Shown here piece by piece: positions 47,396-55,614 of a DNA stretch of 55,614 nucleotides. The notes under the pieces were generated by a model, which did no database searches, was not told the DNA's origin, and was given only the letters and a program-made list of their open reading frames with translations. The stretch's first letter is position 1, and every line of letters begins with the position of its first letter. Origin of the DNA: Halothiobacillus sp. (lineage in GTDB: Bacteria > Pseudomonadota > Gammaproteobacteria > Halothiobacillales > Halothiobacillaceae); assembly GCF_028710545.1 (NCBI RefSeq), contig NZ_JAQTTX010000016.1:1-55614 (forward strand), read 5' to 3'. The position numbers and the translations under genes are program-made.

Positions 47396-48490
47396 TCAAC
47401 CGGCTTTTTGGTCTGCGGGGATATAGGGACTGGAGCGTCGCCATTCAAGCTCTGCGCTGTCAGCGGCATCCAGATCGGGAATCAAAGCCAGCGCTTCATC
47501 CAAAACGTGGATATCGGTTTTGCGCTTCGGGCCTTGCTCGGACACATGCCGACGAAATGCGCGAGCGCCCGGCAAGCCATTGAACAAGGTCAGCAACGGC
47601 TTGAGTAACGGCGGCATTGGTACACCCGATTCAAGCGCCTCGACCATATATGCCCTGTAAGCCTGCACCACCACTGAACGAGCGGGAACGATGGCTTCGG
47701 CATCGAATAAAGTTTGATCGACAAACCGCAGCCAGTCGATGTGTTCATAGGCGGCACGTCCGACCATGATGCCACCGGGCACCTGCGCCAGCTCTGTCTG
47801 CATTTCAGGAAGCGTTTCGAGTTTGCCGTTCAAAACGAAGGTCAACTCGGGATACTCATCCTGTATGCGATAGACAAAATCCCGACGCAGCGGCGGGATT
47901 TCCCGGTTTTCTTTGGGAGAAAGCCCATCGAGCCAGGCTTTACGGGCATGAATGATGAATACCTCACAACCACCCTGCCCAGCCACAATGTCGATAAACC
48001 TTGAGAACGCCTCAAAACTGTCGCTTCGGTCAATACCGACCCGTGTTTTCACGGTCACAGGCACATCGACAGCCTCCCGCATGGACCGCACACCCTCGGC
48101 GACTATCTCAGGAGTCGCCATCAAACAGGCGCCGAACGAACCGTTCTGCACCCGATCGCTGGGGCAGCCCACATTCAGGTTGATTTCGTCATAACCGAAT
48201 TCGACACCCAAAATGGCAGAATCTGCCAGATCAACCGGGTTACTGCCACCAATCTGCAAAGCGACCGGGTGCTCAGACTCGTTGAATTGCAGATGACGGG
48301 ATACATCACCATGCAACAAAGCGCCCGTTGTCACCATCTCGGTATAAAGCCGAGCGTGACGCGTCATCAACCGTGCAAGATACCGGTAGTGACGATCGGT
48401 CCAATCGAGCATCGGGGCGATGCAGCATCGCCAAGGGCTTTTTTCATGAACATTAGGTGAGCGTTGAAGTTGTATGGGGTCTTTCTGCAT
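47396..48490 (-). CDS. dusA: tRNA-dihydrouridine(20/20a) synthase
   Basis: An FMN enzyme reducing U20/U20a in the D loop. The 364-residue protein starts its barrel at CCIAPMLDWTDRHYRYLARL, has the catalytic cysteine in LNVGCPSDRVQNGSFGACLM and the FMN-phosphate region NGKLET/GIMVGRAAYEH; these are the DusA rather than DusB/DusC forms. The frame is open 45 codons further upstream, but that part is not family-like, so I use ATG 48490. No good ribosome-binding site is visible there. Confidence 0.94.
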   Translation of the reverse strand: MQKDPIQLQRSPNVHEKSPWRCCIAPMLDWTDRHYRYLARLMTRHARLYTEMVTTGALLHGDVSRHLQFNESEHPVALQIGGSNPVDLADSAILGVEFGYDEINLNVGCPSDRVQNGSFGACLMATPEIVAEGVRSMREAVDVPVTVKTRVGIDRSDSFEAFSRFIDIVAGQGGCEVFIIHARKAWLDGLSPKENREIPPLRRDFVYRIQDEYPELTFVLNGKLETLPEMQTELAQVPGGIMVGRAAYEHIDWLRFVDQTLFDAEAIVPARSVVVQAYRAYMVEALESGVPMPPLLKPLLTLFNGLPGARAFRRHVSEQGPKRKTDIHVLDEALALIPDLDAADSAELEWRRSSPYIPADQKAG

Positions 48491-48808
48491 GGTTGTCGTC
48501 TTGCGACGTGTGGGTATTCGGTGATTTGGTGGAAGCTTGGGCAAGTCAACTGTTCGGGCTGAACAACATACTAACGGAAGGGGCATTCTACAGAAATTTT
48601 TCAAATTCGCCGTAATCGACACCAACCCTGTGCTTCCACTTTTAAAATATAAGCATCTGTAATTTAATGATATTTAACAAATGAAACTGAAGTTCATTGT
48701 TTTTAACATCCAATATATTGCAGGGGTTGCGGTGGTTTTGGCGCTTCGGGCCGACTAAACTCCAGGCTCTTATAAATTTAGGGTTTTCTGGCCCCGCGGA
48801 GCTTTTGC
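48491..48808. other. Divergent spacer between dusA and ovoA
   Basis: A 318-base AT-rich region without a gene. A TATAAA box at 48771 lies 38 bases before ovoA but has no convincing -35. I see no clear operator. Confidence 0.5.
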
Positions 48809-50926
48809 ATGTCTTTTGTCTGCCCTCCCCGACTGGATGGAACGAATGTCGAAGCCAAGCGCGAAGAAATTCGCGCCTATTTGCATGCGACAATGGATAC
48901 CTTCGAACGGTTGTTCTCTCTGTTCGTTGACGACAGTGTGTTCTATCAACGTCCGGAACGTCTGCGTCACCCGCACATTTTCTATTTCGGCCATACGGCG
49001 GTCTTTTTCGTCAATAAACTGATTCTTGCAAAATTGCTACCTGAACGGATCAATCCCCGGCTGGAATCGGTGTTTGCTGTTGGTGTGGACGAGATGAGCT
49101 GGGATGACCTGAACGACGCGCATTACGACTGGCCAACCGTCGAGGAAACCAGAGCCTACCGCCAGCAGGTCAGGGCCGCCGTCGATCAGCTCATCCGAAC
49201 ACTGCCGCTCAGCCTGCCTATCGACTGGAATTCCCCTTTCTGGCCGATCCTGATGGGGATCGAGCATGAACGTATTCATCTGGAAACCTCCTCTGTTCTG
49301 ATTCATCAGACACCCATCGAGTCGGTGCGGCCTCAACCGGCCCACTGGCCGGTCTGCGAGGACGTGGGGCCGAATCATCCAAACGAGCTGATTCCCGTGC
49401 CTGCCGGAAAGGTCACCTTGGGGAAACACGATCAGTTCTACGGCTGGGATAATGAATACGGTCGCCACGAGGCGCAAATTCCCGCCTTCTCTGCCAGCCG
49501 TTTTTTGGTCAGCAACGGTGAGTTTCTTGAATTTGTTCGGGATGGCGGTTATCACCACGATTCTTATTGGGGTGAAGAAGGTTTGGCATGGCGGCAATTT
49601 CGCCAAGCCGAACATCCCGTATTCTGGATTGCAGATACATCTCAACCAGATGGATTCCGCTACCGCACACTCGCAACAGAAATCCCACTGCCCCTGAACT
49701 GGCCGGTTGATGTCAATCAGCTCGAAGCCGAAGCCTTCTGCAACTGGTTATCAGCTAAAACCGGAAAAACAATTCGCCTCCCGTTCGAAGACGAATGGTA
49801 CCGGCTTCTGGATGAAACAGATATCCCCGATCAAGGAGATTGGGACGGCATTCCTCCGGGCAATATTGCGCTGGGTTATGAGGCCAGCGCCTGCCCGGTG
49901 AACCGCTTCCGGCAGGGGGACTTTTACGATGTGGTCGGTAATGTCTGGCAGTGGACAAACACACCGATTTATCCCTTCGAAGGCTTCGAGGTTCATCCGC
50001 TTTATGACGATTTCACCACGCCAACTTTCGATGGCAAACACAATCTGATCAAAGGTGGTTCATTCATCAGCACAGGCAACGAGGCGCTCCAGTCGGCCCG
50101 TTATGCCTTTCGGCGGCACTTCTTTCAACACGCCGGTTTTCGCTATGTGCACAGCGATTATGTCGACCGCATTAACGCCAGCGTGTACGAAACCGATGCA
50201 TTGGTGAGCCAATACGCCGAATTCGGCTGGGGGTCGCGTTATTTTGAAGTACCCAATTTCCCTGCCGAATGTGCGCGGCTTTGCCTTGAGGCGATGGCAG
50301 ACAAACCCACACGCCGTGCGCTCGACATCGGCTGTGCTACCGGTCGCAGTAGCTTTGAGCTGGCGCGAGTCTTTGATGAAGTCACGGGTCTGGATTTCTC
50401 AGCCCGCTTCGTGCGCGTTGCCGAACAGATGAAAACCGAAGGCCGGATTCGTTACACCTTACCCACGGAAGGTGAGTTGGTTGAATTCCGCGAAGCCACC
50501 CTGCCCGCCCATTTGGCCTCAACACCCGAAAAAGTCAGCTTCTGGCAAGCCGATGCCTGCAACCTTAAACCACAATTTACCGGCTACGATCTGATTTTTG
50601 CCGGTAATTTGATCGATCGACTCTACGATCCGGGCAAATTCCTGCGCGATGCCGCAGAACGCCTAAATCCCGGCGGTCTGCTGATCCTGACCTCACCCTA
50701 CACATGGCTGGAAGAACACACACCCAAGGCGCAGTGGTTGGGTGGTATTCGTCAGGACGGCGAATCGATTACCAGTTTCGAGGGTCTTTCCCAGCGACTG
50801 CAGTCTGGATTCAGGCTGATTTCCCGGCAGGATGTGCCCTTCGTCATCCGTGAAACGGCGCGTAAATTCCAGCACAGCATCGCGGAGATGACGATCTGGG
50901 AAAAAAAGAATGACCCAAAAGAATGA
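48809..50926 (+). CDS. ovoA: 5-histidylcysteine sulfoxide synthase / methyltransferase
   Basis: First enzyme of ovothiol A synthesis: an iron oxygenase joins cysteine to C5 of histidine as a sulfoxide, and the C-terminal domain N-methylates the imidazole later. In 705 residues: a DinB-like iron domain (about 1-165) with the ligands His62 and HERIHLE (His153, His157), a formylglycine-generating-enzyme/sulfatase-modifying fold (about 190-450, VVGNVWQWTNTP, AFRRHFFQHAGFRYV), and a SAM methyltransferase (about 460-705, ALDIGCATGRSSFE). The presence of the methyltransferase points to OvoA rather than EgtB. GGAG lies eight bases before the ATG. It is coupled to ovoB (ATGA). Confidence 0.93.
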   Translation: MSFVCPPRLDGTNVEAKREEIRAYLHATMDTFERLFSLFVDDSVFYQRPERLRHPHIFYFGHTAVFFVNKLILAKLLPERINPRLESVFAVGVDEMSWDDLNDAHYDWPTVEETRAYRQQVRAAVDQLIRTLPLSLPIDWNSPFWPILMGIEHERIHLETSSVLIHQTPIESVRPQPAHWPVCEDVGPNHPNELIPVPAGKVTLGKHDQFYGWDNEYGRHEAQIPAFSASRFLVSNGEFLEFVRDGGYHHDSYWGEEGLAWRQFRQAEHPVFWIADTSQPDGFRYRTLATEIPLPLNWPVDVNQLEAEAFCNWLSAKTGKTIRLPFEDEWYRLLDETDIPDQGDWDGIPPGNIALGYEASACPVNRFRQGDFYDVVGNVWQWTNTPIYPFEGFEVHPLYDDFTTPTFDGKHNLIKGGSFISTGNEALQSARYAFRRHFFQHAGFRYVHSDYVDRINASVYETDALVSQYAEFGWGSRYFEVPNFPAECARLCLEAMADKPTRRALDIGCATGRSSFELARVFDEVTGLDFSARFVRVAEQMKTEGRIRYTLPTEGELVEFREATLPAHLASTPEKVSFWQADACNLKPQFTGYDLIFAGNLIDRLYDPGKFLRDAAERLNPGGLLILTSPYTWLEEHTPKAQWLGGIRQDGESITSFEGLSQRLQSGFRLISRQDVPFVIRETARKFQHSIAEMTIWEKKNDPKE

Positions 50927-52125
50927 TCACGGAGCCGAAACCTGATTTCACGCAGGGCGTTGACCGAGCCGGTACTGATTGCGTCAAATATGATGCACGT
51001 GCGGCCAGGTTCGGTCGGGCTGATGTCATTCCGCTTTGGGTTGCGGATATGGATTTCGCGGCACCGGCAGCCGTACAAGATGCGCTTGAAGCCCGTGCAG
51101 CGCATCCCGTCTATGGTTATGCAATCTACCCGCCCGAATTTTATTCTGCCATTGGGGGCTGGTTAGCGACCCGTCATGGATGGGATGTCGATACCAAATC
51201 CATCCTGCCTTTGCCGGGTGTTGTACCTACCTTGAGTTTATTGGTGCATTTGTTCAGTCAACCGGGCGATGGTGTGCTCGTACAAACACCGGTGTACCCG
51301 CCCATTCATCAAATGCCCGTCAGCCATCATCGGCGCCTGCTGGAAAATACACTGCGCTGGACACCCGAAGGGTACGAAATCGACTGGGACGATTTCACAG
51401 CAAAAGCGCGACAGGCGCGACTATTCATTCTCTGCTCGCCGCACAACCCTGTTGGACGTGTCTGGCGACGCGAAGAATTGGCACGAATGGCCCAAATTTG
51501 TATCGATGCGGATGTCTTGATTCTTGTCGATGAGATTCACGCCGATCTTGTGTACGAACCCAATCGGCATATCCCGATTGCCTCGCTCTCGCCCGAAATA
51601 GCCGCCAACTGCATCACACTGAATGCACCCTCCAAAACCTTCAATATCGCAGGTCTAAACACCGCTTTTGCCGTGATTGAAAACCAGGAGCTTCGCCTAC
51701 AGGTACAAGAAAACGTCATCAATGCGGGTTTGGGTTCCGGCAATGTTTTTGGCATTACCGCATTGATTGCGGCCTACCAATTCGGCTCGGACTGGTTGAA
51801 CGGATTAATGCGTCAACTCGAAGCAAATCGTGATCGGGTATGCCGTTTTTTTGCAGCGGAAGATCTGGGGATCAACGTCACATCGCCCGAAGCGACGTTT
51901 CTGCTATGGCTGGACTGCCGTGAACTGATGCAAAGACGCAAGCTATATGATGACGCGGCTCTTTCAGATTTTATTGTCGAACAGGCCGGGTTGGGGCTCA
52001 ATCCGGGCATCAGCTTCGGTCAAGCGGGCAGCGGTTTTATGCGGCTTAATATCGGCTGCCCGCCGGACACCCTGACGCGTTCACTCGACCAATTACGAAC
52101 GGCGATTTTGTCTGGAAGAACGTAA
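50923..52125 (+). CDS. ovoB: PLP-dependent C-S lyase, probable ovothiol sulfoxide lyase OvoB
   Basis: A 400-residue fold-type I PLP enzyme of the MalY/PatB group. The PLP lysine is in NAPSKTFNIAGL near residue 234, with VDEIHADL and SPHNPVGR as cofactor-binding blocks. Such enzymes cleave C-S bonds of cysteine conjugates. Overlap with ovoA by 4 bases makes the sulfoxide lyase step, which releases 5-thiohistidine for methylation, by far the best role. Alone, the sequence could equally be a cystathionine beta-lyase. Confidence 0.88.
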   Translation: MITEPKPDFTQGVDRAGTDCVKYDARAARFGRADVIPLWVADMDFAAPAAVQDALEARAAHPVYGYAIYPPEFYSAIGGWLATRHGWDVDTKSILPLPGVVPTLSLLVHLFSQPGDGVLVQTPVYPPIHQMPVSHHRRLLENTLRWTPEGYEIDWDDFTAKARQARLFILCSPHNPVGRVWRREELARMAQICIDADVLILVDEIHADLVYEPNRHIPIASLSPEIAANCITLNAPSKTFNIAGLNTAFAVIENQELRLQVQENVINAGLGSGNVFGITALIAAYQFGSDWLNGLMRQLEANRDRVCRFFAAEDLGINVTSPEATFLLWLDCRELMQRRKLYDDAALSDFIVEQAGLGLNPGISFGQAGSGFMRLNIGCPPDTLTRSLDQLRTAILSGRT

Positions 52126-52170
52126 GTAAGGTCGGCACAAATGCCATAGCCGCTTTAAATCCCCCTCGTT

Positions 52171-52241
52171 CCCCCTTTTACAAAGGGGGATGCGCACCCA
52201 TTCAAAAGAAAGTGCTGACTCCCCCCTTTGAAAAAGGGGGG
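52171..52241. terminator. Paired C5-6T3/A3G5-6 hairpins between convergent genes
   Basis: Two hairpins, CCCCCTTT-TAC-AAAGGGGG (52171-52189) and CCCCCCTTT-GAA-AAAGGGGGG (52221-52241), lie between ovoB and the leftward adenosyltransferase gene. The outer flanks (AATCCCCC and GGCGGATT) are partly inverted as well, so the pair forms one symmetrical unit. Similar C/T-A/G hairpin pairs are common intergenic repeats in proteobacteria. A transcription-terminating role is plausible from position but there is no long T-tract. Confidence 0.55.
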
Positions 52242-52308
52242 TTAGGCGGATTAGCAGAATTGCACCCAATGCTCGAAAAAAACAATGCTTGAATTTCAGA
52301 GCTGCCAT

Positions 52309-52899
52309 TTAGCGAGATGCTTTGCGCCAGTAGACCACGCTGCCGTCTGCCTCACCCAGTATCCGGGCAAGAATAAACAGCGCATCAGAAAGCCGATTGA
52401 GATACACCGCAACGGGCTCGGTGGAGGCATCTTCTGCCACCAACGCCCATAGATTCCGCTCGGCACGCCGGGCCGTTACACGGGCAATGTGCGATTGGGC
52501 AAGTGTGACTGATCCACCCGGCAGAATGAATTCCTTGAGGGGCGGCAAACCCGCATTGCTTTGCTCCACCCATTGTTCGAGCGCATCCAAATCCGGCAGC
52601 ATGGAGCTATCGGCCAGACTCGCCATGGCGATAAAGCCGCCCAAGTCGAACAGCGCGTGTTGTTGTACTTCCAGAAACGAATCGAGGTGGTTGTTATCCA
52701 GGGGCTTCATGTAACTGCGAAGCAAGCCGATATGTGCATTGAGTTCATCCAGCTCACCCAAAGCCACGACACGCGGGTGTGTTTTTGGAAGGCGCGCGCC
52801 ATCCGCCATGCCGGTCATCCCGCCATCTCCGGTTCGCGTCACAATACGGGAAAGGCGGTTTTTGGAATCTGTAGAATCGCTCATCAATGACCCGTTCAC
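52309..52899 (-). CDS. Cob(I)alamin adenosyltransferase, PduO type
   Basis: Transfers adenosyl from ATP to cob(I)alamin or corrinoid to make the coenzyme B12 form. The 196-residue protein has the ATP loop TRTGDGGMTGMADG near residue 22 and the family helix RRAERNLWALV with the catalytic Arg/Glu block, plus YLNRLSDALFILARI. The GTG at 52899 overlaps the stop of the upstream membrane-protein gene (GTGA), which suggests coupling; ATG 52884 is an alternative. No cobalamin synthesis genes are nearby. Confidence 0.92.
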   Translation of the reverse strand: MNGSLMSDSTDSKNRLSRIVTRTGDGGMTGMADGARLPKTHPRVVALGELDELNAHIGLLRSYMKPLDNNHLDSFLEVQQHALFDLGGFIAMASLADSSMLPDLDALEQWVEQSNAGLPPLKEFILPGGSVTLAQSHIARVTARRAERNLWALVAEDASTEPVAVYLNRLSDALFILARILGEADGSVVYWRKASR

Positions 52900-53441
52900 G
52901 CTGATGGTGGCGACATGGGCATGGAGCCGTTCGTCGGCACATCCGTCGGGTGATTGATTTCATGACCGATCAGCGCCTGAATGGCGTAAACCCACATGGC
53001 GCCAAGACCGTAAATCAGGCCTGCGACAACACCCATATCAACAATGCCACGCCATGGCTGGGGTAGCCAATGGACAGCGACAATCAACACAACAATGCCC
53101 GTCGTCACCGAAATGGCGACAATACGGCGCTTGCGTGTGGCGTGGATGTATCCCATGCAATACAACGGCGCCAGCAGGACGTGCCACCAGACCGGGTTTT
53201 GAGCCAGATGAGCCGCACGAGCGACAACCCGGGGCGAAAAACCTTTCTGGAACCCTTTGAAGCCCTCGCCATAGAGCATGAACACCATCCAGAAGACGAA
53301 GAAAGCCATTTCGTACCAGCGCCATGGTTCGTGTGTGGCCTCAAGTGCGAAGGGATAGACCCGGTACACCGCCCAACCCAGCAGTGCGGTTAGCCCCAAA
53401 ACCCCCCACGCCGCGCCGACGCGTCCCCAAAATTTCTGCAT
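52896..53441 (-). CDS. Membrane protein of unknown function
   Basis: A 181-residue protein I do not recognise. It has four or five hydrophobic segments (about 10-28, 44-60, 87-100, 108-124 and 135-160). A cytoplasmic-looking loop has EGFKGFQKGFSPRVVARAA, and the start has AGAGG eight bases upstream. The stop overlaps the adenosyltransferase start, so it is cotranscribed with it. A role in corrinoid metabolism is possible only by position. The C-terminus after the last helix is Pro/Ser/Met-rich. Confidence 0.75.
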   Translation of the reverse strand: MQKFWGRVGAAWGVLGLTALLGWAVYRVYPFALEATHEPWRWYEMAFFVFWMVFMLYGEGFKGFQKGFSPRVVARAAHLAQNPVWWHVLLAPLYCMGYIHATRKRRIVAISVTTGIVVLIVAVHWLPQPWRGIVDMGVVAGLIYGLGAMWVYAIQALIGHEINHPTDVPTNGSMPMSPPSA

Positions 53442-53624
53442 AATAATCGCCTCTCAATCATCATCCGCGGCTCGGCGCCACGAATGCAATATTTACGGGT
53501 AAGATGATTCCCGGACTTCTACAATCAAACGGAAACAAGCAGCCAGACTGATCAGAATAATCCATCGTGGATGGATTCAGATCTTTCATTAAAGAAGATA
53601 GCGCGAGAAACCATTAGTTCCACA

Positions 53625-54332
53625 ATGAATAAAAATACCCGCCGCATTTTTTTTGAGCGATTGGCCGCACAACGCCCGAACCCGACGACTGAACTGTTAT
53701 TCGACACCGGGTTCGAGCTACTGATCGCCGTTATGCTCTCCGCGCAATCGACGGATGTGGCGGTGAATAAAGTCACTCGCCGATTATATCCGGTTGCCAA
53801 CACGCCAGAAGCCCTATTGGCGCTGGGTGAGGAACAACTGGAATCTTATCTGAAAACATTGGGTTTATATCGTGCCAAAACCCGCAATGTTCTGGCCACC
53901 TGCCAGATCCTGCTGGAGCAATACGCCAGCGCGGTACCACGCGATCGCGCAGCACTGGAATCACTGCCCGGTGTCGGCCGCAAGACGGCGAATGTCGTCC
54001 TCAATACCCTGTTTCGTGAACCGGTCATGGCGGTGGACACGCATATCTTCCGTGTGGCCAATCGCACCGGGCTTGCGCCGGGAAAAACCGTGCTCGCGGT
54101 AGAAAAGGCCTTAATGAAACATGTGCCGAAAGAATACCTGATCGACGCCCATCACTGGCTGATTCTGCATGGTCGTTATACCTGCAAGGCACGCAAGCCC
54201 GATTGCGGCGCCTGCATAGTCTGTGACCTGTGTGATTACCGTCATAAATCGGAAGCCTGCAACCCGGAGTTCACCGGCAAATACAACCCATCCGATTCAC
54301 TTTTCACGGAAACGGCCCATGTACAGCAATGA
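53625..54332 (+). CDS. nth: Endonuclease III
   Basis: Base-excision repair glycosylase/AP lyase for oxidised pyrimidines. The helix-hairpin-helix is LPGVGRKTANVV with the catalytic lysine, and the catalytic aspartate is in AVDTHIFRV. The [4Fe-4S] cluster follows C-x6-C-x2-C-x5-C (CKARKPDCGACIVCDLC). The open frame reaches 18 codons further, but comparison with E. coli Nth (MNKAKRLEI) places the start at 53625 (MNKNTRRIF); no good ribosome-binding site is visible at either. The tail after the cluster is about 25 residues longer than in E. coli. Confidence 0.96.
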   Translation: MNKNTRRIFFERLAAQRPNPTTELLFDTGFELLIAVMLSAQSTDVAVNKVTRRLYPVANTPEALLALGEEQLESYLKTLGLYRAKTRNVLATCQILLEQYASAVPRDRAALESLPGVGRKTANVVLNTLFREPVMAVDTHIFRVANRTGLAPGKTVLAVEKALMKHVPKEYLIDAHHWLILHGRYTCKARKPDCGACIVCDLCDYRHKSEACNPEFTGKYNPSDSLFTETAHVQQ

Positions 54333-54747
54333 CCGCCGCCAGATGCGCCAACCTTTTCTGGATGCCTGGAAAAAGCAGCGCGAAGGCCTGCCGATGACAG
54401 CGCTAGAACTCAAGATCAGTGAAGTGATTGGCCAACATCCCGAATACCATGAACTGATGAGCGACCCGGAACGCGCGCTGGAAAAAGACTGGTTACCCGA
54501 GAATGGAGAAACCAACCCCTTCCTTCATCTCGGATTTCATCTGTCGATACGGGAGATGGTTGAAATAGACCAACCGCCCGGTTTCCGGCAAAAGTACCAA
54601 GATCTTTGCCGCAAAACTGGCGACCTGCTGAGGGCTGAGCATCTGATTATGGAATGCTTGAGTGAAGCGCTCTGGCGTGCACAACGCGATGGAACCGAAC
54701 CCGATGGCACGGCGCTGTTGCGCTGCATGGCGGATATTGTGAGCTGA
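54319..54747 (+). CDS. DUF1841 protein
   Basis: A 142-residue soluble protein with the DUF1841 features FLDAWKK near the N-terminus and NPFLHLGFHLSIREMVEIDQPPG in the middle (only the family core is implied). No function is known. Start chosen as ATG 54319 (MYSNDRRQM), which overlaps the nth 3' end by 14 bases; the longer open frame upstream lies entirely in nth. The nth-DUF1841 adjacency occurs in other proteobacteria, which supports the assignment. Confidence 0.88.
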   Translation: MYSNDRRQMRQPFLDAWKKQREGLPMTALELKISEVIGQHPEYHELMSDPERALEKDWLPENGETNPFLHLGFHLSIREMVEIDQPPGFRQKYQDLCRKTGDLLRAEHLIMECLSEALWRAQRDGTEPDGTALLRCMADIVS

Positions 54748-54755
54748 TTGAGCCA

Positions 54756-54925
54756 CTAGCAGCCTGTCGGACTTTAGGGGGAATCGGCTGCAAATCCATC
54801 TGGACGGCTCATATTTCACCGCTTTTTTGGGCAATAGAACCCGCTATTACCCTGCAAAAGCGGCAAAATCTGCCCTCGCCCAGCTAGATTTTCGCTACGA
54901 TTCCTAAAGTCCGACAGGCTGCTAG
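54756..54925. mobile_element. 170-bp MITE-like element with 23-bp inverted ends
   Basis: The left end CTAGCAGCCTGTCGGACTTT continues through AGG to 54778, and its exact inverted copy occupies 54903-54925; the next bases (AATCG) also match after a 3-base offset. CTAG at both outer edges may be a 4-bp target duplication rather than part of the ends. The interior has no coding capacity. It fills the gap between the DUF1841 gene and the convergent CBS gene, one base before the latter's stop codon. No transposase is present. Confidence 0.75.
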
Positions 54926-54926
54926 G

Positions 54927-55592
54927 CTACAGCCACAGTTCCAATGGCGCGTAGTTGACGAGGGCGCGGAGAATATCGCCGCGCGTCACCACACCGACAA
55001 CTTCGCCTACTTCATTGACAATCGGCAAGCCGCGAATATCCCGCGCCAGCAGCACACGGGCCAGTTCGCGGATATTGGTGTTCGTCGTTGCTGTCAATAC
55101 ATTGGGCGTCGCGATGGTGGACACAGGTCTTGGTGCAAGATCGGTGTAGCGTACGCGTTGCCGGGTCAAATCGCCTTTGGTCACGATGCCGACGAGCCTT
55201 TTTTGTGCATCGATCAGCGGCACCAAACCGATTTTCCGTCGGGTAATGAGCGCACGGAATTCAGAGATGGGTGCATCAGGCATCAGGCTCAGAACGGGCG
55301 ATGTCATGATCTGCTCGGCAAATTGCACCGGCCCCAATTCTTTCTGAACGTGCCGCACAGACTCGTAGGCACCGATGGCCGAAGTTCGTGGCGCAGCGCC
55401 ATCAGCCATTTCACCCTGCAATTCTTCTCGCCAGGCATCATGACCTGAGTGATCTTCGTCTGTATCCTGGACTCGCCGCGTGCTGTTCGTTGGAACAACG
55501 GCCTGAGGCTGGCTGGGCATGGCAGAAGGCGACAATGCCTGATTCAGCGTCAGGTGATCACTTATACCCGGTCCAAAAACGATGAAACTCAT
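54927..55592 (-). CDS. CBS-domain pair protein
   Basis: A 221-residue protein, complete in the window (start 22 bases from its end). A low-complexity N-terminal part (about 1-85) precedes two CBS motifs (about 95-150 VLSLMPDAPISEFRALI, LVGIVTKGDLTRQRV; and about 160-215 ARDIRGLPIVNEVGEVVGVVTRGDILRAL). Such pairs bind adenine nucleotides and act as regulatory modules; no catalytic domain is attached, so its target is unknown. The ribosome-binding site is weak. Confidence 0.85.
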   Translation of the reverse strand: MSFIVFGPGISDHLTLNQALSPSAMPSQPQAVVPTNSTRRVQDTDEDHSGHDAWREELQGEMADGAAPRTSAIGAYESVRHVQKELGPVQFAEQIMTSPVLSLMPDAPISEFRALITRRKIGLVPLIDAQKRLVGIVTKGDLTRQRVRYTDLAPRPVSTIATPNVLTATTNTNIRELARVLLARDIRGLPIVNEVGEVVGVVTRGDILRALVNYAPLELWL

Positions 55593-55614
55593 ATCCAGCC
55601 CACTCTTTCCAAAA

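Overview
The window is chromosomal core sequence from a gammaproteobacterium. I recognise two gammaproteobacterial gene orders. One is TPR protein-lolB-ispE-tRNA-Gln-prs-rplY-pth-ychF, which matches the order known from Pseudomonas and Chromatiales. The other is truA-trp-accD-folC-dedD-cvpA-purF. The exported DsrE-type protein, the Mg-type HemB and the gene mix would fit a Halothiobacillus-like sulfur oxidiser, but that genus-level guess is inference from memory. I see no prophage, CRISPR array, plasmid function or intact transposase.

Layout. At 1-3003 lie a Tat-exported DsrE-fold protein, pyrC-truD and convergent grxD. At 3218-4846 is a REC-REC-GGDEF diguanylate cyclase, then a gene-poor stretch and ilvD. 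From 16715 down to 7349 runs one long leftward cluster: truA, trpF, trpB, trpA, accD, folC, a SPOR protein, cvpA, purF and an L,D-transpeptidase. At 17201-23236 a TolC/lipoprotein-adaptor/RND pump is encoded. At 23399-31842 come TPR, lolB, ispE, tRNA-Gln, prs, rplY, pth, ychF and hemB. At 31935-38023 are a chemoreceptor, the YcjX/YcjF pair and an EAL phosphodiesterase, all leftward. Next are a FieF-type exporter coupled to a tiny YjfB-like protein, and an SbmA-type ABC transporter. At 41691-48490 are the leftward genes lnt, corC, ybeY, phoH, miaB and dusA. The last part has ovoA-ovoB (a complete ovothiol A route), a corrinoid adenosyltransferase coupled to an unknown membrane protein, nth with a DUF1841 gene, and a CBS-pair protein.

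Most unusual features. (1) ispE has no stop codon. Its frame runs through the tRNA-Gln gene and into prs, and RNase P cleavage would leave a non-stop ispE mRNA ending exactly on a codon boundary. (2) A 157-bp element made of five consecutive hairpins occurs twice (3074-3230 and, inverted, 16911-17067). Its substitutions keep base pairing on one RNA strand only, and several hairpins carry GGA motifs. A shorter relative sits at 7266-7347. (3) Three unrelated transposase-less inverted-repeat elements sit in gene borders at 41388-41680, 45681-45844 and 54756-54925. The second appears to supply the ribosome-binding site of phoH. (4) The rplY leader ends in a terminator-like stem and U-tract directly against its ribosome-binding site.

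Many adjacent genes overlap by 4 bases (pyrC/truD, trpB/trpA, adaptor/pump, TPR/lolB, lolB/ispE, fieF/yjfB, corC/lnt, phoH/ybeY, ovoA/ovoB), so translational coupling is a general habit here. Starts were adjusted from the longest frames where a ribosome-binding site, a signal peptide or family length argued for it.
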